A DNA stretch of 64,000 nt from Fictibacillus barbaricus (lineage in GTDB: Bacteria; Bacillota; Bacilli; Bacillales; Fictibacillaceae). Made by a program: the position numbers and the translations under genes. Positions 53,063-62,796 of the stretch are shown here, piece after piece. The first letter of the stretch is position 1. Each line of letters starts with the position of its first letter. The stretch covers positions 310,001 to 374,000 of the forward strand of contig NZ_BMCE01000002.1 of NCBI RefSeq assembly GCF_014635025.1, in the 5' to 3' direction. The notes under the pieces are model-generated. The model searched no databases, was not told the DNA's origin, and saw only the letters and a program-made list of their open reading frames with translations.

Positions 53063-54109
53063 CTATTCTGTCAGCTCAAATTCTTCTTCTAAAGCAGGAG
53101 CTTCTGCTTCTGCTTTTCCTTTACCTTCTAGCTGATAGTAGTTTCGAATCTCGGCTACGATCGCTGAAGAAATCTCAGGGTTCTCTTTAAGGAATTGTTT
53201 AGAGTTTTCACGGCCTTGGCCTAAACGCTCACCCTCATAAGAGTACCAAGCACCGCTCTTTTGAACGATATCGATTTCTGAACCGATATCAAGAATCTCA
53301 CCTTGATAAGAGATTCCTTCTCCGTACATGATATCAACTTCTGCTTGTTTGAAAGGAGGTGCTACCTTGTTTTTAACTACTTTAATCTTAGTTTTGTTTC
53401 CGACAACATCTTGACCCTGCTTTAATTGTTCAGCTCGACGTACTTCAAGACGAACAGATGAATAGAACTTTAACGCTCTTCCCCCTGGAGTTGTTTCAGG
53501 GTTACCGAACATAACACCAACTTTTTCACGAATTTGGTTAATAAATACCGCAATCGTTTTGGATTTATTGATCGCACCTGAAAGCTTACGCAACGCCTGA
53601 GACATCAAACGAGCTTGAAGACCAACGTGCGAATCTCCCATTTCTCCCTCAATCTCTGCTTTTGGTACGAGTGCAGCAACTGAGTCGATGATCAGGATAT
53701 CGATCGCTCCTGAACGAACCAGTGCTTCTGCAATTTCTAACGCCTGCTCTCCCGTATCAGGCTGTGACAATAATAGCTCATCGATATTTACACCAAGCTT
53801 CTGCGCGTATTCCGGGTCAAGCGCATGCTCCGCATCGATAAATGCAGCTTGTCCGCCGTTTCTCTGAACTTCTGCAATCGCATGAAGAGCAACTGTCGTT
53901 TTACCTGAAGATTCAGGACCGTATACTTCAATAATTCTTCCACGCGGATAGCCGCCGATTCCAAGTGCAATATCAAGTGCTATCGAACCGCTGGAAACCG
54001 TGGAGATTCGTTGTTCTGTCTGCTCACCTAATTTCATGATGGAACCTTTACCGAACTGCTTTTCAATTTGGCGCAATGCCATATCTAGAGCTGCTTTTCT
54101 ATCGCTCAT
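53063..54109 (-). CDS. recA: Recombinase RecA
   Basis: A 348-residue strand-exchange protein for homologous recombination and SOS induction. The ATPase contains [16 protein letters not shown] (about 65-80), [19 protein letters not shown]-type Walker B (read [20 protein letters not shown]), loop 2 [16 protein letters not shown] and [11 protein letters not shown]. The acidic tail ends [13 protein letters not shown]. It follows cinA in the same direction; a LexA-type box lies between them. Confidence 0.97.
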   Translation of the reverse strand: MSDRKAALDMALRQIEKQFGKGSIMKLGEQTEQRISTVSSGSIALDIALGIGGYPRGRIIEVYGPESSGKTTVALHAIAEVQRNGGQAAFIDAEHALDPEYAQKLGVNIDELLLSQPDTGEQALEIAEALVRSGAIDILIIDSVAALVPKAEIEGEMGDSHVGLQARLMSQALRKLSGAINKSKTIAVFINQIREKVGVMFGNPETTPGGRALKFYSSVRLEVRRAEQLKQGQDVVGNKTKIKVVKNKVAPPFKQAEVDIMYGEGISYQGEILDIGSEIDIVQKSGAWYSYEGERLGQGRENSKQFLKENPEISSAIVAEIRNYYQLEGKGKAEAEAPALEEEFELTE

Positions 54110-54215
54110 TCAATTCACTCCTCTAAAATGTTTAGCATGTATTTTTAATTCATTATTTCTGTTGTTGACTACTTCTCTATCATATCTCTTTTTTATCATT
54201 TTGCCAATCATTTTA

Positions 54216-54229
54216 CGAACATTTATTCG
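54216..54229 (-). promoter_or_regulatory. LexA (DinR) box upstream of recA
   Basis: CGAACATTTATTCG differs from the Bacillus SOS consensus CGAACATATGTTCG at two inner positions but keeps CGAAC and TTCG. It lies about 110 bases before recA, right after the cinA stop. Confidence 0.75.
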
Positions 54230-54235
54230 ATTTTT

Positions 54236-55486
54236 TTATTGTCCTTCTTTGACCAATTGATTAAGGAAGCGAAATCCATGCTTAACCGTTTTTTCCCGAA
54301 TACCTTTTCTGCTTCCTGCAAGTTTTAAAGGATATGAACGTGTTCCATTTTTATCTGATATTCCAATAAAAACGGTACCAACTGGCTTGCCTTCCTGTTC
54401 TTCAGGTCCTGCAACACCTGTAAAGCTTATGCCATAGTCAGCGCCTGTCTGGTTCTTGATCTCCGCTGCCATCCATTCCGCGCACTCTGGGCTCACAACT
54501 CCGTGATTATCTGTGATTGTTTTTGGCAGATGCAATAGTGCTTGTTTAAGGGCGGTTGAATAGACAACAACACCGCCGTTATATACAGCTGAGGCACCTG
54601 GAATGTCAGTTACGATCTTACCGAACAGACCACCTGTTAAGCTTTCAGCGGAAGCAATCGTAACATTTCTTTCTTGCAAGAGATCAATCGTTTGTTTTTC
54701 CAGTGTTTCTTCATCATATCCATAGAAATAAGTTGAAACACGATTCATGATCTTATGCTCTGTCTCATCCAACAGTTTTTTCGCCGTACGTTCATCAGAA
54801 TGAGCTGCTGTCAGACGGATTGTTACTTCATGTTCCGAAGCAAGAGGTGCGATTGTCGGGTTCGTTTGGTTTTCAATTAGATCTTGAAGCTTTGTTTCTA
54901 AAATCGATTCACCGATTCCAAAAAACTTTAATACCCGTGAATACAATTTGATCTGTACGTCCATTTTAGAATATAGATAAGGTATAACGGACTTATTGAA
55001 CATCGGTTTCATCTCGCTAGGTGGGCCAGGCAGGAGAATACAAGTAACATTTTCATGTGTAAAGGCCATTCCTGGAGCCATGCCGTTTTCATTTGGCAGG
55101 ACAGTAGAGTCTTTAATGATTAAAGCCTGTTTTCTATTATTCGGCGTCATCTCCCTATTTGTTTGAACAAAATAGTTTGTTATGTATGCTAATGAAGCCT
55201 CATCATGAACCAGTTCTTTTTGAAAGATGTCTGCAATCGTTTCTTTTGTTAAATCATCTTTTGTTGGTCCGAGTCCACCAGTAAAAATAAGCAGATTAGA
55301 ACGGGACTTTGCTGTTTGGATCACAGATGAAAGACGGGTCTGATTATCGCCCACTACCGAGTGGTAATAAACATTTACGCCAATATCAGCAAGTCCTTTG
55401 GAAATATATTGAGCATTCGTATTTGCAATCTGACCTAACAGAAGTTCACTGCCTACTGCAATTATTTCTGCGTTCATATCATTCAC
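54236..55486 (-). CDS. cinA: CinA family protein (competence/damage-inducible; NMN deamidase type)
   Basis: A 416-residue protein with an N-terminal COG1058/MoaB-like domain (AEIIAVGSELLLGQIANTNA, IFTGGLGPTKDDLTKETIAD) and a C-terminal PncC-type domain (ASAESLTGGLFGKIVTDIPG at about 280-299, GVVVYSTALK, SFTGVAGPEEQEGKPVGTVF). The second domain deamidates NMN in pyridine-nucleotide recycling, while the first has ADP-ribose pyrophosphatase activity in some species. It is upstream of recA, the conserved cinA-recA order used in competence. Confidence 0.94.
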   Translation of the reverse strand: MNDMNAEIIAVGSELLLGQIANTNAQYISKGLADIGVNVYYHSVVGDNQTRLSSVIQTAKSRSNLLIFTGGLGPTKDDLTKETIADIFQKELVHDEASLAYITNYFVQTNREMTPNNRKQALIIKDSTVLPNENGMAPGMAFTHENVTCILLPGPPSEMKPMFNKSVIPYLYSKMDVQIKLYSRVLKFFGIGESILETKLQDLIENQTNPTIAPLASEHEVTIRLTAAHSDERTAKKLLDETEHKIMNRVSTYFYGYDEETLEKQTIDLLQERNVTIASAESLTGGLFGKIVTDIPGASAVYNGGVVVYSTALKQALLHLPKTITDNHGVVSPECAEWMAAEIKNQTGADYGISFTGVAGPEEQEGKPVGTVFIGISDKNGTRSYPLKLAGSRKGIREKTVKHGFRFLNQLVKEGQ

Positions 55487-55587
55487 TCTCCCTAATTGTA
55501 TCGTGTGGTCTTAAAGCATCCAAACAGGAAAATCCACAAAAACAAACCAATCACTTTAACTTTTCGGACCTTTCAATATATATCGAA

Positions 55588-55622
55588 TAAAAAAACAGGA
55601 GTATTTTGCTCCTGTTTTTAGC
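55588..55622 (-). terminator. pgsA terminator
   Basis: AAACAGGAG pairs with CTCCTGTTT; T-runs on both sides, so it can work in both directions. Confidence 0.8.
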
Positions 55623-55624
55623 CA

Positions 55625-56203
55625 TTACTTAGATTTTAATAAAATATGTTTGCTGTTTACAAAATACTCCCATCCGGAATATAGGGTAATAAGGGTTGCT
55701 GCCCATAAACTGATCGTTGCAAATGGCAATCCAATCCAGGCAAACGGGAGGTTATGAAGCAACAGAGCGGAAATAGCAATGATTTGAATCCACATTTTTA
55801 ATTTTCCCATCTGGCCAGCTGCGATCACTTCCCCTTCAGCGGAAGCGACAGCTCGGATACCAGTTACGGCAAATTCACGGCTTAATATAACAATAACCAT
55901 CCAGGCGGGTGCAGCACCAAGTTCAACCAATCCTACTAGTGCAGCGGAAACAAGAAGCTTGTCTGCCAAAGGGTCTAAAAATTTCCCCAGATTTGTTACT
56001 AGGTTATATTTACGTGCATAATAACCATCAACCCAGTCCGTACTAGATGCGATGATAAAAATAAGCGCTGCTACAAAATGAGTGACTGGCAGTTCTTCAC
56101 CCGCTATCGTCCAGGTCCCCCAATCAAATCCGCCTAGAAGAATAATCATAAAAAGCGGAATTAAAAATATTCTTGAAATGGTAATCTTGTTAGGTAAATT
56201 CAC
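55625..56203 (-). CDS. pgsA: Phosphatidylglycerophosphate synthase
   Basis: A 192-residue membrane CDP-alcohol phosphotransferase, the committed step to phosphatidylglycerol. The catalytic motif D-x2-D-G-x2-AR-x8-G-x3-D-x3-D is seen as DWVDGYYARKYNLVTNLGKF and LDPLADKLL (about 55-83). NLPNKITISRIFLIP opens the protein. The GTG at 56203 is chosen because GGAGG stands eight bases upstream; the ATG at 56218 abuts it. It follows the ymfM-like gene by 43 bases and precedes cinA, as in B. subtilis. Confidence 0.94.
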   Translation of the reverse strand: MNLPNKITISRIFLIPLFMIILLGGFDWGTWTIAGEELPVTHFVAALIFIIASSTDWVDGYYARKYNLVTNLGKFLDPLADKLLVSAALVGLVELGAAPAWMVIVILSREFAVTGIRAVASAEGEVIAAGQMGKLKMWIQIIAISALLLHNLPFAWIGLPFATISLWAATLITLYSGWEYFVNSKHILLKSK

Positions 56204-56246
56204 TACAAATTCCTCCAAAGTACGGTCAAAATCAATAAATGATGGC

Positions 56247-57110
56247 CTATTGAGCTTTTCTGATCACAATCTTTTGATGAACTAGTTCAGAAGGCGGCAC
56301 AGGGTAAGTAAAAGCTTCCCCGTTTATTTTAACCGATGTTACATGTGATGCGCCAATATTTAAGGTAACTTCTTTTGCTACAGATAGATCAAAAGTTTCG
56401 GTCTGGCCTTTTTTTATCTGGCTGTCAAAGTAGCTTTTTTTTGTTTCATCCTGAATACCAACATAGCTGTCGCCCGTTGCAGTCAGTTCAACAACGAGTT
56501 TATCGGTATTTGTGAGATCATAGGTCGTCACTTTACCGTTCGTTTCTACTTTTGTTAAGGTTTGTTTTTGAACTTCCTCTTTTTCGGCAGGTTCTTCCTT
56601 TTGCTCTTCTTCTTGTTTAGGTTCTTCTTTTTTCTTTGGCTTATCTTTGTCTTCTACAACTTCAATTCCTTTAACATCACTTTGATCACTTTTCGCCTCA
56701 TCATTCCCGTCCGGCAGAAGCTTCCACACGATAAAGAGAATGACAATGATCAATACACCGATCAGGAATACAGGAACTAACCGTTTCAATAAGGTGTTCT
56801 CTTCAGCAACTCCTGTTCTTTCTCTTTTAGATCGAGGTTCAAACTCAGTTACAGGTTCTTTTGCTGATTTAGGTATTTCGTGTGCGTAATCATCAAAGAT
56901 CGTCTCATAATGGAGACCCACTGCTTCACAGTAGTTCTTAATAAAGGCCCTTGCATAGAAAGCACCTGGAAGTACATCGTAGTTCCCTTCTTCAATCGCC
57001 ACTAAATATCGTTTTTGAATCTTAGTGGCTGTTTGGAGTTCTTCTAGTGACATTCCTTTTTCTTCTCGTTTTTCTCTTAAAAACTTACCGAGTTCTGTCA
57101 ACCTTCCCAC
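56247..57110 (-). CDS. ymfM: RodZ-like HTH membrane protein (YmfM)
   Basis: A 287-residue single-pass protein. The N-terminal HTH reads LGKFLREKREEKGMSLEELQ and continues QKRYLVAIEEGNYDVLPG (about 7-55). A positively charged juxtamembrane segment and a membrane helix FLIGVLIIVILFIVWKLLPD (about 114-133) follow, then a Lys/Glu-rich linker (about 150-185). A RodZ_C/DUF4115 beta domain (about 195-280) with VELTATGDSYVGIQDETKKS ends the protein. It links MreB to cell-wall synthesis in rod-shaped cells; in B. subtilis the orthologue is YmfM. Confidence 0.9.
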   Translation of the reverse strand: MGRLTELGKFLREKREEKGMSLEELQTATKIQKRYLVAIEEGNYDVLPGAFYARAFIKNYCEAVGLHYETIFDDYAHEIPKSAKEPVTEFEPRSKRERTGVAEENTLLKRLVPVFLIGVLIIVILFIVWKLLPDGNDEAKSDQSDVKGIEVVEDKDKPKKKEEPKQEEEQKEEPAEKEEVQKQTLTKVETNGKVTTYDLTNTDKLVVELTATGDSYVGIQDETKKSYFDSQIKKGQTETFDLSVAKEVTLNIGASHVTSVKINGEAFTYPVPPSELVHQKIVIRKAQ

Positions 57111-57119
57111 CTACTTACG

Positions 57120-57896
57120 TCATTCTAGATTTCCGAATCCTGTTTGATCTTGTTTCAAAGCTTCATATGTAATTTCCTCATCACGATGACTTTTCAGCTC
57201 GATGATATAGTCAAAATCATCAAGTGTATATTCTGTTTGCTGAACAAAAAGATCAGGATGTTCCACTACTTTAGCTGCAGGGAGTCTCATGACCTCACGT
57301 ATGAGCTGCCAGTGCTTATCGTTCATATTTCGGGCCGAAACAGCACCATCAATGATAAAAACATGGTCAGAATCATATTCGTCATCCGCAAGCATGTTCC
57401 TTACCGTTTGACGCAATAAAGTTGATGAAATAAATACCCATCTTTTATTCGCACAAACACTTGATGCAACAATACTCTCTGTCTTTCCGACACGCGGCAT
57501 ACCTCTAACGCCAATTAATTTATGTCCTTCAACTTTATATAATTCAGCTAAAAAGTCAACCAATATACCGAGCTCGTCACGAATAAACCGAAATGTTTTC
57601 TTGTCATCAGCATCTCGTTCTATATACCTTCCATGTCTGACAGCCAATCGATCCCGAAGTTTCGGTTTGCGGAACTTGGTTACCGTAATGTTATCCATTG
57701 ATTCTAAGATTGACTTAAGACGGTTGATCTTTTCATCATTATCAATAATCAGAAGCATTCCTCGCCGCTCGTTATCCACACCATTAATGGTGATGATGTT
57801 AATCCCAAGCATGCCTAATAAGGATGATATATCCCCAAGGAGACCCGGCCGGTTTTTATGTATCTCATACTCTAAATACCATTCTTGCTCTCCCAT
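57120..57896 (-). CDS. ymfK: DUF3388 protein YmfK
   Basis: A 258-residue protein. The N-terminal ACT-like region (about 5-80) includes NRPGLLGDISSLLGMLGINI and MLLIIDNDEKINRLKSIL. The C-terminal part has a P-loop-like motif GVRGMPRVGKTESIVAS (about 129-145) and FIIDGAVSARNMNDKHW. The function is unknown; ACT plus nucleotide-binding domains would suit a sensor. It lies between ymfJ and ymfM as in B. subtilis. Confidence 0.87.
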   Translation of the reverse strand: MGEQEWYLEYEIHKNRPGLLGDISSLLGMLGINIITINGVDNERRGMLLIIDNDEKINRLKSILESMDNITVTKFRKPKLRDRLAVRHGRYIERDADDKKTFRFIRDELGILVDFLAELYKVEGHKLIGVRGMPRVGKTESIVASSVCANKRWVFISSTLLRQTVRNMLADDEYDSDHVFIIDGAVSARNMNDKHWQLIREVMRLPAAKVVEHPDLFVQQTEYTLDDFDYIIELKSHRDEEITYEALKQDQTGFGNLE

Positions 57897-57984
57897 AATT
57901 CATCTCCTTATTCTTTCAAAATGAAACAAAATTCTACAATTATTCTTGTTTCTAATAATAAATGATTTCAATTTATTATGAAAG

Positions 57985-58024
57985 AAAAATAAAAGGATGT
58001 TAAGAAAAAAATCTTAACATCCTT
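57985..58024 (-). terminator. ymfJ terminator
   Basis: AAGGATGTTAAGA pairs with TCTTAACATCCTT; TTATTTTTC follows on the minus strand. Confidence 0.85.
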
Positions 58025-58030
58025 CAACCT

Positions 58031-58288
58031 TTAGCGGCTTCCGTCGTTTTGAACCATCTTTACCATCATGTTTGCAATGGCGTGTTTTTCGTTTTCATCG
58101 GCCACTTTCCAAAGATCCGCAAGAACTTTTTCTTCCTCATTTTTTGGTTCAACGTGGTTAGCAAGGTATCCGCCGATCTCAGTAGCTAAGTTCGAGATCG
58201 TATCGTGGTTCATACCTTCGTGTTCCGCATGATTTAAGCGTTCTGCCAAGAAATTTTTCCATTGGCCAAAGTTGTCTAATACAGACAT
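58031..58288 (-). CDS. ymfJ: DUF3243 protein YmfJ
   Basis: An 85-residue helical cytoplasmic protein: MSVLDNFGQWKNFLAERLNH at the start and LWKVADENEKHAIANMMVKM near the end match the DUF3243/YmfJ family of Bacilli. Function unknown. AAGGAGGAG precedes the ATG. It stands between ymfI and ymfK in conserved order. Confidence 0.88.
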   Translation of the reverse strand: MSVLDNFGQWKNFLAERLNHAEHEGMNHDTISNLATEIGGYLANHVEPKNEEEKVLADLWKVADENEKHAIANMMVKMVQNDGSR

Positions 58289-58358
58289 GCTGTCTCCTCC
58301 TTCAAGGTTGATACAGCATTAATATCCCTTAGTTTTAAATATTTTATACATGCTTTTT

Positions 58359-59084
58359 TTAAGTAAACCATGATCCATTGATCGATAATATATGACCTGA
58401 TATGTAATCTGATTTATTGCTGATCAAAAATTCAACAGCATGAGCGACTTCTTCTGGCTTCCCAAATCGACCAGCCGGAATATCTTCTGCTAACGCTTGT
58501 TTTTCTTCTTCAGAAAATTGATCAAGCATCGGTGTTGATATGACGCCCGGTGATACACAGTTTACTTGTATATGGCTTGGTGCAACCTCTTTAGACAGTG
58601 CTTTGACAAATGCATTTAATCCGCCTTTTGCAGCCGAATAAACGGTCTCACAAGCTGCACCGACTTCACCCCAAACAGAAGAAATCATGATCAGTTTACC
58701 TGATTTTTTTTGAACCATGGATGGGATCAGTCCCTTTGAAACGGTGATGGCACTTAACAGATGAAGCTGCATCGTTTCCCGGATGGACTGTTCTGTAAAA
58801 TCAGTAAGCAGCCCATAATGGGCAGCACCACAATTGTACACCAGCACATCCAAAGGATCACAAATCTGATCCAATAAAAATTGAGGCCCTTCAGGTTTAG
58901 ACAGATCTGCAGAAACGAGAGCAACGTTGATGCTAAACTGATTTGTTAAATCATTCTTAAGTGCTAAAGCAGTATTTTCATTTGAGTTATAGTGTAAATA
59001 CAACTGGTACCCTTTAGATGCAAGCATATGGCTTATTTTCTTTCCGATAGCACCTGTAGCGCCAGTGATTAGTGCAAACTTCAC
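58359..59084 (-). CDS. ymfI: SDR oxidoreductase YmfI (EF-P modification)
   Basis: A 241-residue short-chain dehydrogenase. The cofactor loop is TGATGAIGKKISHML (about 7-21), the NxG strand is LVYNCGAAHYG (about 81-91) and the active site has Ser in MISSVWGEVG and YSAAKGG (about 132-155). PGVISTPM follows. In B. subtilis YmfI reduces the 5-aminopentanone on lysine 32 of elongation factor P to 5-aminopentanol; that role is inferred here from conserved position and sequence. It follows ymfH. Confidence 0.88.
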   Translation of the reverse strand: MKFALITGATGAIGKKISHMLASKGYQLYLHYNSNENTALALKNDLTNQFSINVALVSADLSKPEGPQFLLDQICDPLDVLVYNCGAAHYGLLTDFTEQSIRETMQLHLLSAITVSKGLIPSMVQKKSGKLIMISSVWGEVGAACETVYSAAKGGLNAFVKALSKEVAPSHIQVNCVSPGVISTPMLDQFSEEEKQALAEDIPAGRFGKPEEVAHAVEFLISNKSDYISGHILSINGSWFT

Positions 59085-59102
59085 TTTAATCCCTCATTGC
59101 TC

Positions 59103-59138
59103 TAAAAAAACACCCTAGCTCAGCAGGATGTTTTTTTA
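59103..59138 (-). terminator. ymfH terminator
   Basis: AAAAAACA.CCT pairs with AGG.TGTTTTTT around AGCTCAGC; T-runs on both strands. Confidence 0.75.
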
Positions 59139-59144
59139 AAATTA

Positions 59145-60434
59145 TTATGACTTCTTTTTTCTAACTTGGCAAACCGTCATCGCTTCTTTTTTAAAGTGGT
59201 TTTGAAGCACATCTTCTACATCCCTTACTTCAAGCGATTCAAAAACTGGGATCACATCAAAGAGATCCATCTCATTGAACGCGTACCGGGTAAATTGATT
59301 TGCGATGAATTCAGGAGAATTTAACGATCTTAGAAAAGCTCCGATCTTCTTTTTTCGGGCTCTCTCGAAGGCATCATGCGACACAGGTTCTTGCTTGAAA
59401 GATTCGACCATCTCAGAGATTCTTTGAACAAATTGATCAGGAGATTGTGTGTCTCCTCCAAGCATACTAAATCCAAATCCGTTTTCTTCTGTGTAATCAA
59501 ACGAGAAAGTCTGATCGATCAATCCCTCTTCATACAATGCTTCATAATTCGGTGAACTCTTTCCGAACATCATTTCTAAAAGAAGGTTCACACATAGTTC
59601 ATGACGCATCAGTTCTTTTCCTTTTCGGTTTGGAGCTGCTTCCTTAAATCCGATATAGCATTTAGGAGTCTGCACTGTCATCTCTATCACTTTTTCTGCT
59701 TTAGCAACAGTTGCTGGTTCTTCTTCAAAGAAACGTTCGATTGGAGCTTTTTCTTTAAATGTTTTTTTCGATTGGTTATCCTTCACAAAGTTCAATATCT
59801 CTTCGGCATCTACCGGACCTACAATAAAGAGGATCATGTTGCTCGGATGATAAAAGGTCTCATAACATTCGTACAGATCATCTTTCGTAATCTTGGCGAT
59901 GGACTTTTCAGTACCGGCAATATCGATCTTAACTGGATGGTGATGGTACATATTTTCGATCAGACCAAAATATACACGCCAGTCCGGGTTATCATCATAC
60001 ATTCTTATTTCCTGACCGATAATTCCTTTTTCTTTCTCAACTGTCTTCTCTGTAAAGTATGGCTCTTGTACAAAGTCAATCAACGTTGTTAAGTTCTTTT
60101 TCACGTCACCCGTTGTTGAAAAAAGATAAGCTGTTCTATTAAATGTTGTAAAAGCATTCGCTGAGGCACCTTGTTTACTAAAGTCCTGAAAAACATCACC
60201 TTGTTCTTTTTCAAAAAGCTTATGTTCGAGGAAATGAGCAATCCCATCCGGAACTTTAACATCTTCATCTTTCCCAAGGGGCTTAAAATGGTTATCAACA
60301 GATCCATAATGTGTCGTAAATGTTGCGTATGTTTTATTAAAACCCTTCTTTTCTAACACATAGACCTTTAAACCGTTCTCAAGTTCTTCATAGTGTAACG
60401 TTTCGTCTAACTGTTCAAACGTTTTCATTCCCAT
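59145..60434 (-). CDS. ymfH: M16 family metallopeptidase YmfH
   Basis: A 429-residue zinc peptidase of the M16 (insulinase-like) family. The inverted zinc site HFLEHKLFEKEQGD (HxxEH, about 67-80) is intact, with the distal Glu in EKEKGIIGQEIRMYDDNPDW (about 133-152). It probably forms a heterodimer with YmfF, which lacks HxxEH. The start ATG at 60434 overlaps ymfF by 20 bases; the second Met (60428) is also possible. AAAGGAG precedes. Substrate unknown. Confidence 0.9.
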   Translation of the reverse strand: MGMKTFEQLDETLHYEELENGLKVYVLEKKGFNKTYATFTTHYGSVDNHFKPLGKDEDVKVPDGIAHFLEHKLFEKEQGDVFQDFSKQGASANAFTTFNRTAYLFSTTGDVKKNLTTLIDFVQEPYFTEKTVEKEKGIIGQEIRMYDDNPDWRVYFGLIENMYHHHPVKIDIAGTEKSIAKITKDDLYECYETFYHPSNMILFIVGPVDAEEILNFVKDNQSKKTFKEKAPIERFFEEEPATVAKAEKVIEMTVQTPKCYIGFKEAAPNRKGKELMRHELCVNLLLEMMFGKSSPNYEALYEEGLIDQTFSFDYTEENGFGFSMLGGDTQSPDQFVQRISEMVESFKQEPVSHDAFERARKKKIGAFLRSLNSPEFIANQFTRYAFNEMDLFDVIPVFESLEVRDVEDVLQNHFKKEAMTVCQVRKKKS

Positions 60435-61719
60435 TTGTGCCTGCTCCTTTCAAGAAGAAAATGGTATCAAGTGTCACTTTTTGGGCTACTTTTACAATAT
60501 CCTCTTTCGTTACTCGTTTAATCCCTTCCATCCAATCCTCGATCGATCGGTTAGTACCTGCTACAACATTGTGGTACAACACTTCTGACAATCCGATCGG
60601 ATGATCGATGGTTTCTAAAACTTGGTTGTTGATCATGGCTTTTGTTTGCTCAAACTCCGCATCAGTTATATTTCCGTTCTTGATCTCTTCGTGCTGTTCT
60701 TTGATGATTTTTACAGCTTTTTCATAATTAGCCGTTTCAATCCCACTCATGACGAATACAGCGCCTTTATGGCTTTCAAACCTTGAAGCTGCGTAATAAG
60801 CCAGGCTTTCTTTTTCTCTAACGTTCATAAAGAGTTTGGAGTGTGAGAATCCGCCGAAAATACCGTTAAACACTTGTAGAGCAAAATAGTCTTCATCACT
60901 GTATGTAGTATACGTGCGATATCCCATATGAAGTTTGCCTTGCTGTACATCCTGTTCCTCAAAAATTTCTTTTACTTCTGAGACCTGCTTTTCCTTTTTA
61001 GTATCCTGTTTCTGATTCTCTTTTTCATTACGATCTTCAGAGAAACGAAAATGTTTTTTTACTTTTTCGATCATTTCATCAGTTGAAATATCACCAATTA
61101 CATATAGATCTACCTTATCGTTCTTAACTACTTCTTTATAATAATCATATAGTTCTTTAGAAGTAATAGCATCTACTTCGTTTTCATTTCCATATACATT
61201 TAATCGGTATGGCTCTGATTCGTACATTTCTTCTAATAAACGCTTGTTGGCATATCTCATCTTATCATCGTAAATGGATTCAATCTGTTGTTTTAGGCTT
61301 CTTTTTTCTTTCTTTACGATCCCCTCTTTAAAGGCACCGTTCTCTTCAGCAGGCGCTAACAAAACTTGGGAAAGCAAGTGAAAAGCTTTATCTAGAACAG
61401 GTTCAGAATTTGACAAAAACTTCTCGTTCGCTACTTCCATACGGATGCTGATCACCTGATTTTCCCCTTTCTTCGATAGATCAGCGTTTAATGTTGCTCC
61501 ATAAAGATCGTCAAGAGCACTCCTAAGTTCTTTTGAAGACGGAAAATCTTTTGTACCGCTTTGCAACACGTAAGCAAGAAGCGCTCGCTTTGTAACGCTT
61601 TTTTCATTAATAGCTTCTTTGATCTGAAGAATAAACGAAGTTGTCTTATACTTTTTTGTTTCAATCGTATGTACGGTCATACCATGGAGATCGGTTTTTT
61701 TATGATTAACAATTCCCAT
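60415..61719 (-). CDS. ymfF: M16-like peptidase partner YmfF
   Basis: A 434-residue M16-fold protein. It keeps the two-domain architecture (ELRSALDDLYGATLNADLSK near 63-82; GFSHSKLFMNVREKESLAYY near 290-310) but has no HxxEH zinc motif at the expected N-terminal position. It is therefore probably the non-catalytic, substrate-binding partner of YmfH, as in mitochondrial-type and AlbE/AlbF-type pairs. It lies downstream of nupQ with a terminator between. Confidence 0.88.
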   Translation of the reverse strand: MGIVNHKKTDLHGMTVHTIETKKYKTTSFILQIKEAINEKSVTKRALLAYVLQSGTKDFPSSKELRSALDDLYGATLNADLSKKGENQVISIRMEVANEKFLSNSEPVLDKAFHLLSQVLLAPAEENGAFKEGIVKKEKRSLKQQIESIYDDKMRYANKRLLEEMYESEPYRLNVYGNENEVDAITSKELYDYYKEVVKNDKVDLYVIGDISTDEMIEKVKKHFRFSEDRNEKENQKQDTKKEKQVSEVKEIFEEQDVQQGKLHMGYRTYTTYSDEDYFALQVFNGIFGGFSHSKLFMNVREKESLAYYAASRFESHKGAVFVMSGIETANYEKAVKIIKEQHEEIKNGNITDAEFEQTKAMINNQVLETIDHPIGLSEVLYHNVVAGTNRSIEDWMEGIKRVTKEDIVKVAQKVTLDTIFFLKGAGTNGNENV

Positions 61720-61799
61720 TGATTAAGGACCCCTTTCATTATAGCCTATATCCTAGTTTACCCATTTTCGATACCCGGCATGACATTCCTTCTTACAAA

Positions 61800-61836
61800 A
61801 GGAAAAAAGTCCGCCTGGAGGCGAACTTTTTTATTA
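61800..61836 (-). terminator. nupQ terminator
   Basis: AAAAGTTCGCC pairs with GGCGGACTTTT (one mismatch), followed on the minus strand by TTCC. Confidence 0.75.
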
Positions 61837-62796
61837 TCGTTTTCCTTTTTCGTATGGTGTTCCAAGTGCTTTTGGAGCATCGGCACGGCCGACTAGACCA
61901 GCCAGAGCTAAAATGGTAAGAACATATGGAGCGATCAACAGGAATACTTTTGGTATATCCTGAAGTCCCGGAATCTGAGTGCCAGAAATACTGATCGCTT
62001 GGGCTAGACCGAAGAATAATGCTGCACCTAGAGCACCTAGTGGATGCCATTTACCAAAGATCATAGCAGCAAGAGCCATGAAACCTTGTCCAGTAATGGT
62101 AGAGTGTGTAAAGTTACCTGAGATTGACGCTACATATACCGCTCCTCCAAGACCAGCAAGTGCACCACTCAACAACACACCGATATATCGTGTTTTCGTA
62201 ACATTAATCCCCATTGTGTCTGCTGCCATCGGATGCTCTCCTACTGAACGAAGACGAAGACCAAACGGCGTTTTGTATAGGACATACCACACAATTAAAG
62301 CTACAAATACAGCCAAATAAGAAGTTAAGTAAGCATTCGAGAAGAACAGTTTACCGATAACCGGAATATCAGACAGAAATGGGATATCACTTTTGGAAAT
62401 TCTTTCTGAAATAACTGGAGTCTGTCCAGCATTGAAGATTTTCTTTGTTAGAAAGATCGCCAACCCAGCAGCTAAAAAGTTAATCGCCACACCGCTTACA
62501 ACTTGATCTGCTTTAAGGGAGATACTAGCAACTGCATGTATCGATGCAAATAATGCCCCTACGATCATAGCTACAACAAAACTTACCCAAGGTGAAGCTC
62601 CGCCTAAACCTAATTGCTCCCCGTAGTATATGGTAACAGCACCAATAAAAGCGCCAAAAAGCATCAAACCTTCTAGACCGATATTTACTACACCAGATCG
62701 TTCACTAAAAACGCCTCCAAGCGCCGTAAAGATGAGTGGGGCAGCTGAAACGATTGCCGCAGGAACAATTAACGCAAGAATATCCATAAAACTCAT
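61834..62796 (-). CDS. nupQ: Nucleoside ABC transporter permease NupQ
   Basis: A 320-residue permease of the branched-chain/ribose-like (BPD_transp_2) type with about nine helices. GGVFSERSGVVNIGLEGLML (about 27-46) and GINVTKTRYIGVLLSGALAG (about 199-218) are typical of the guanosine-type NupPQ/YufPQ permeases. With NupP it forms the membrane channel, with NupO as ATPase. Its ATG overlaps the nupP stop by one base. In B. subtilis the system imports guanosine and other nucleosides. Confidence 0.92.
   Translation of the reverse strand: MSFMDILALIVPAAIVSAAPLIFTALGGVFSERSGVVNIGLEGLMLFGAFIGAVTIYYGEQLGLGGASPWVSFVVAMIVGALFASIHAVASISLKADQVVSGVAINFLAAGLAIFLTKKIFNAGQTPVISERISKSDIPFLSDIPVIGKLFFSNAYLTSYLAVFVALIVWYVLYKTPFGLRLRSVGEHPMAADTMGINVTKTRYIGVLLSGALAGLGGAVYVASISGNFTHSTITGQGFMALAAMIFGKWHPLGALGAALFFGLAQAISISGTQIPGLQDIPKVFLLIAPYVLTILALAGLVGRADAPKALGTPYEKGKR

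Noticed and set aside
59601-60092. 163-codon plus-strand frame opposite ymfH
   Set aside because: Antisense shadow rich in Phe/Cys/Trp with no start signal.
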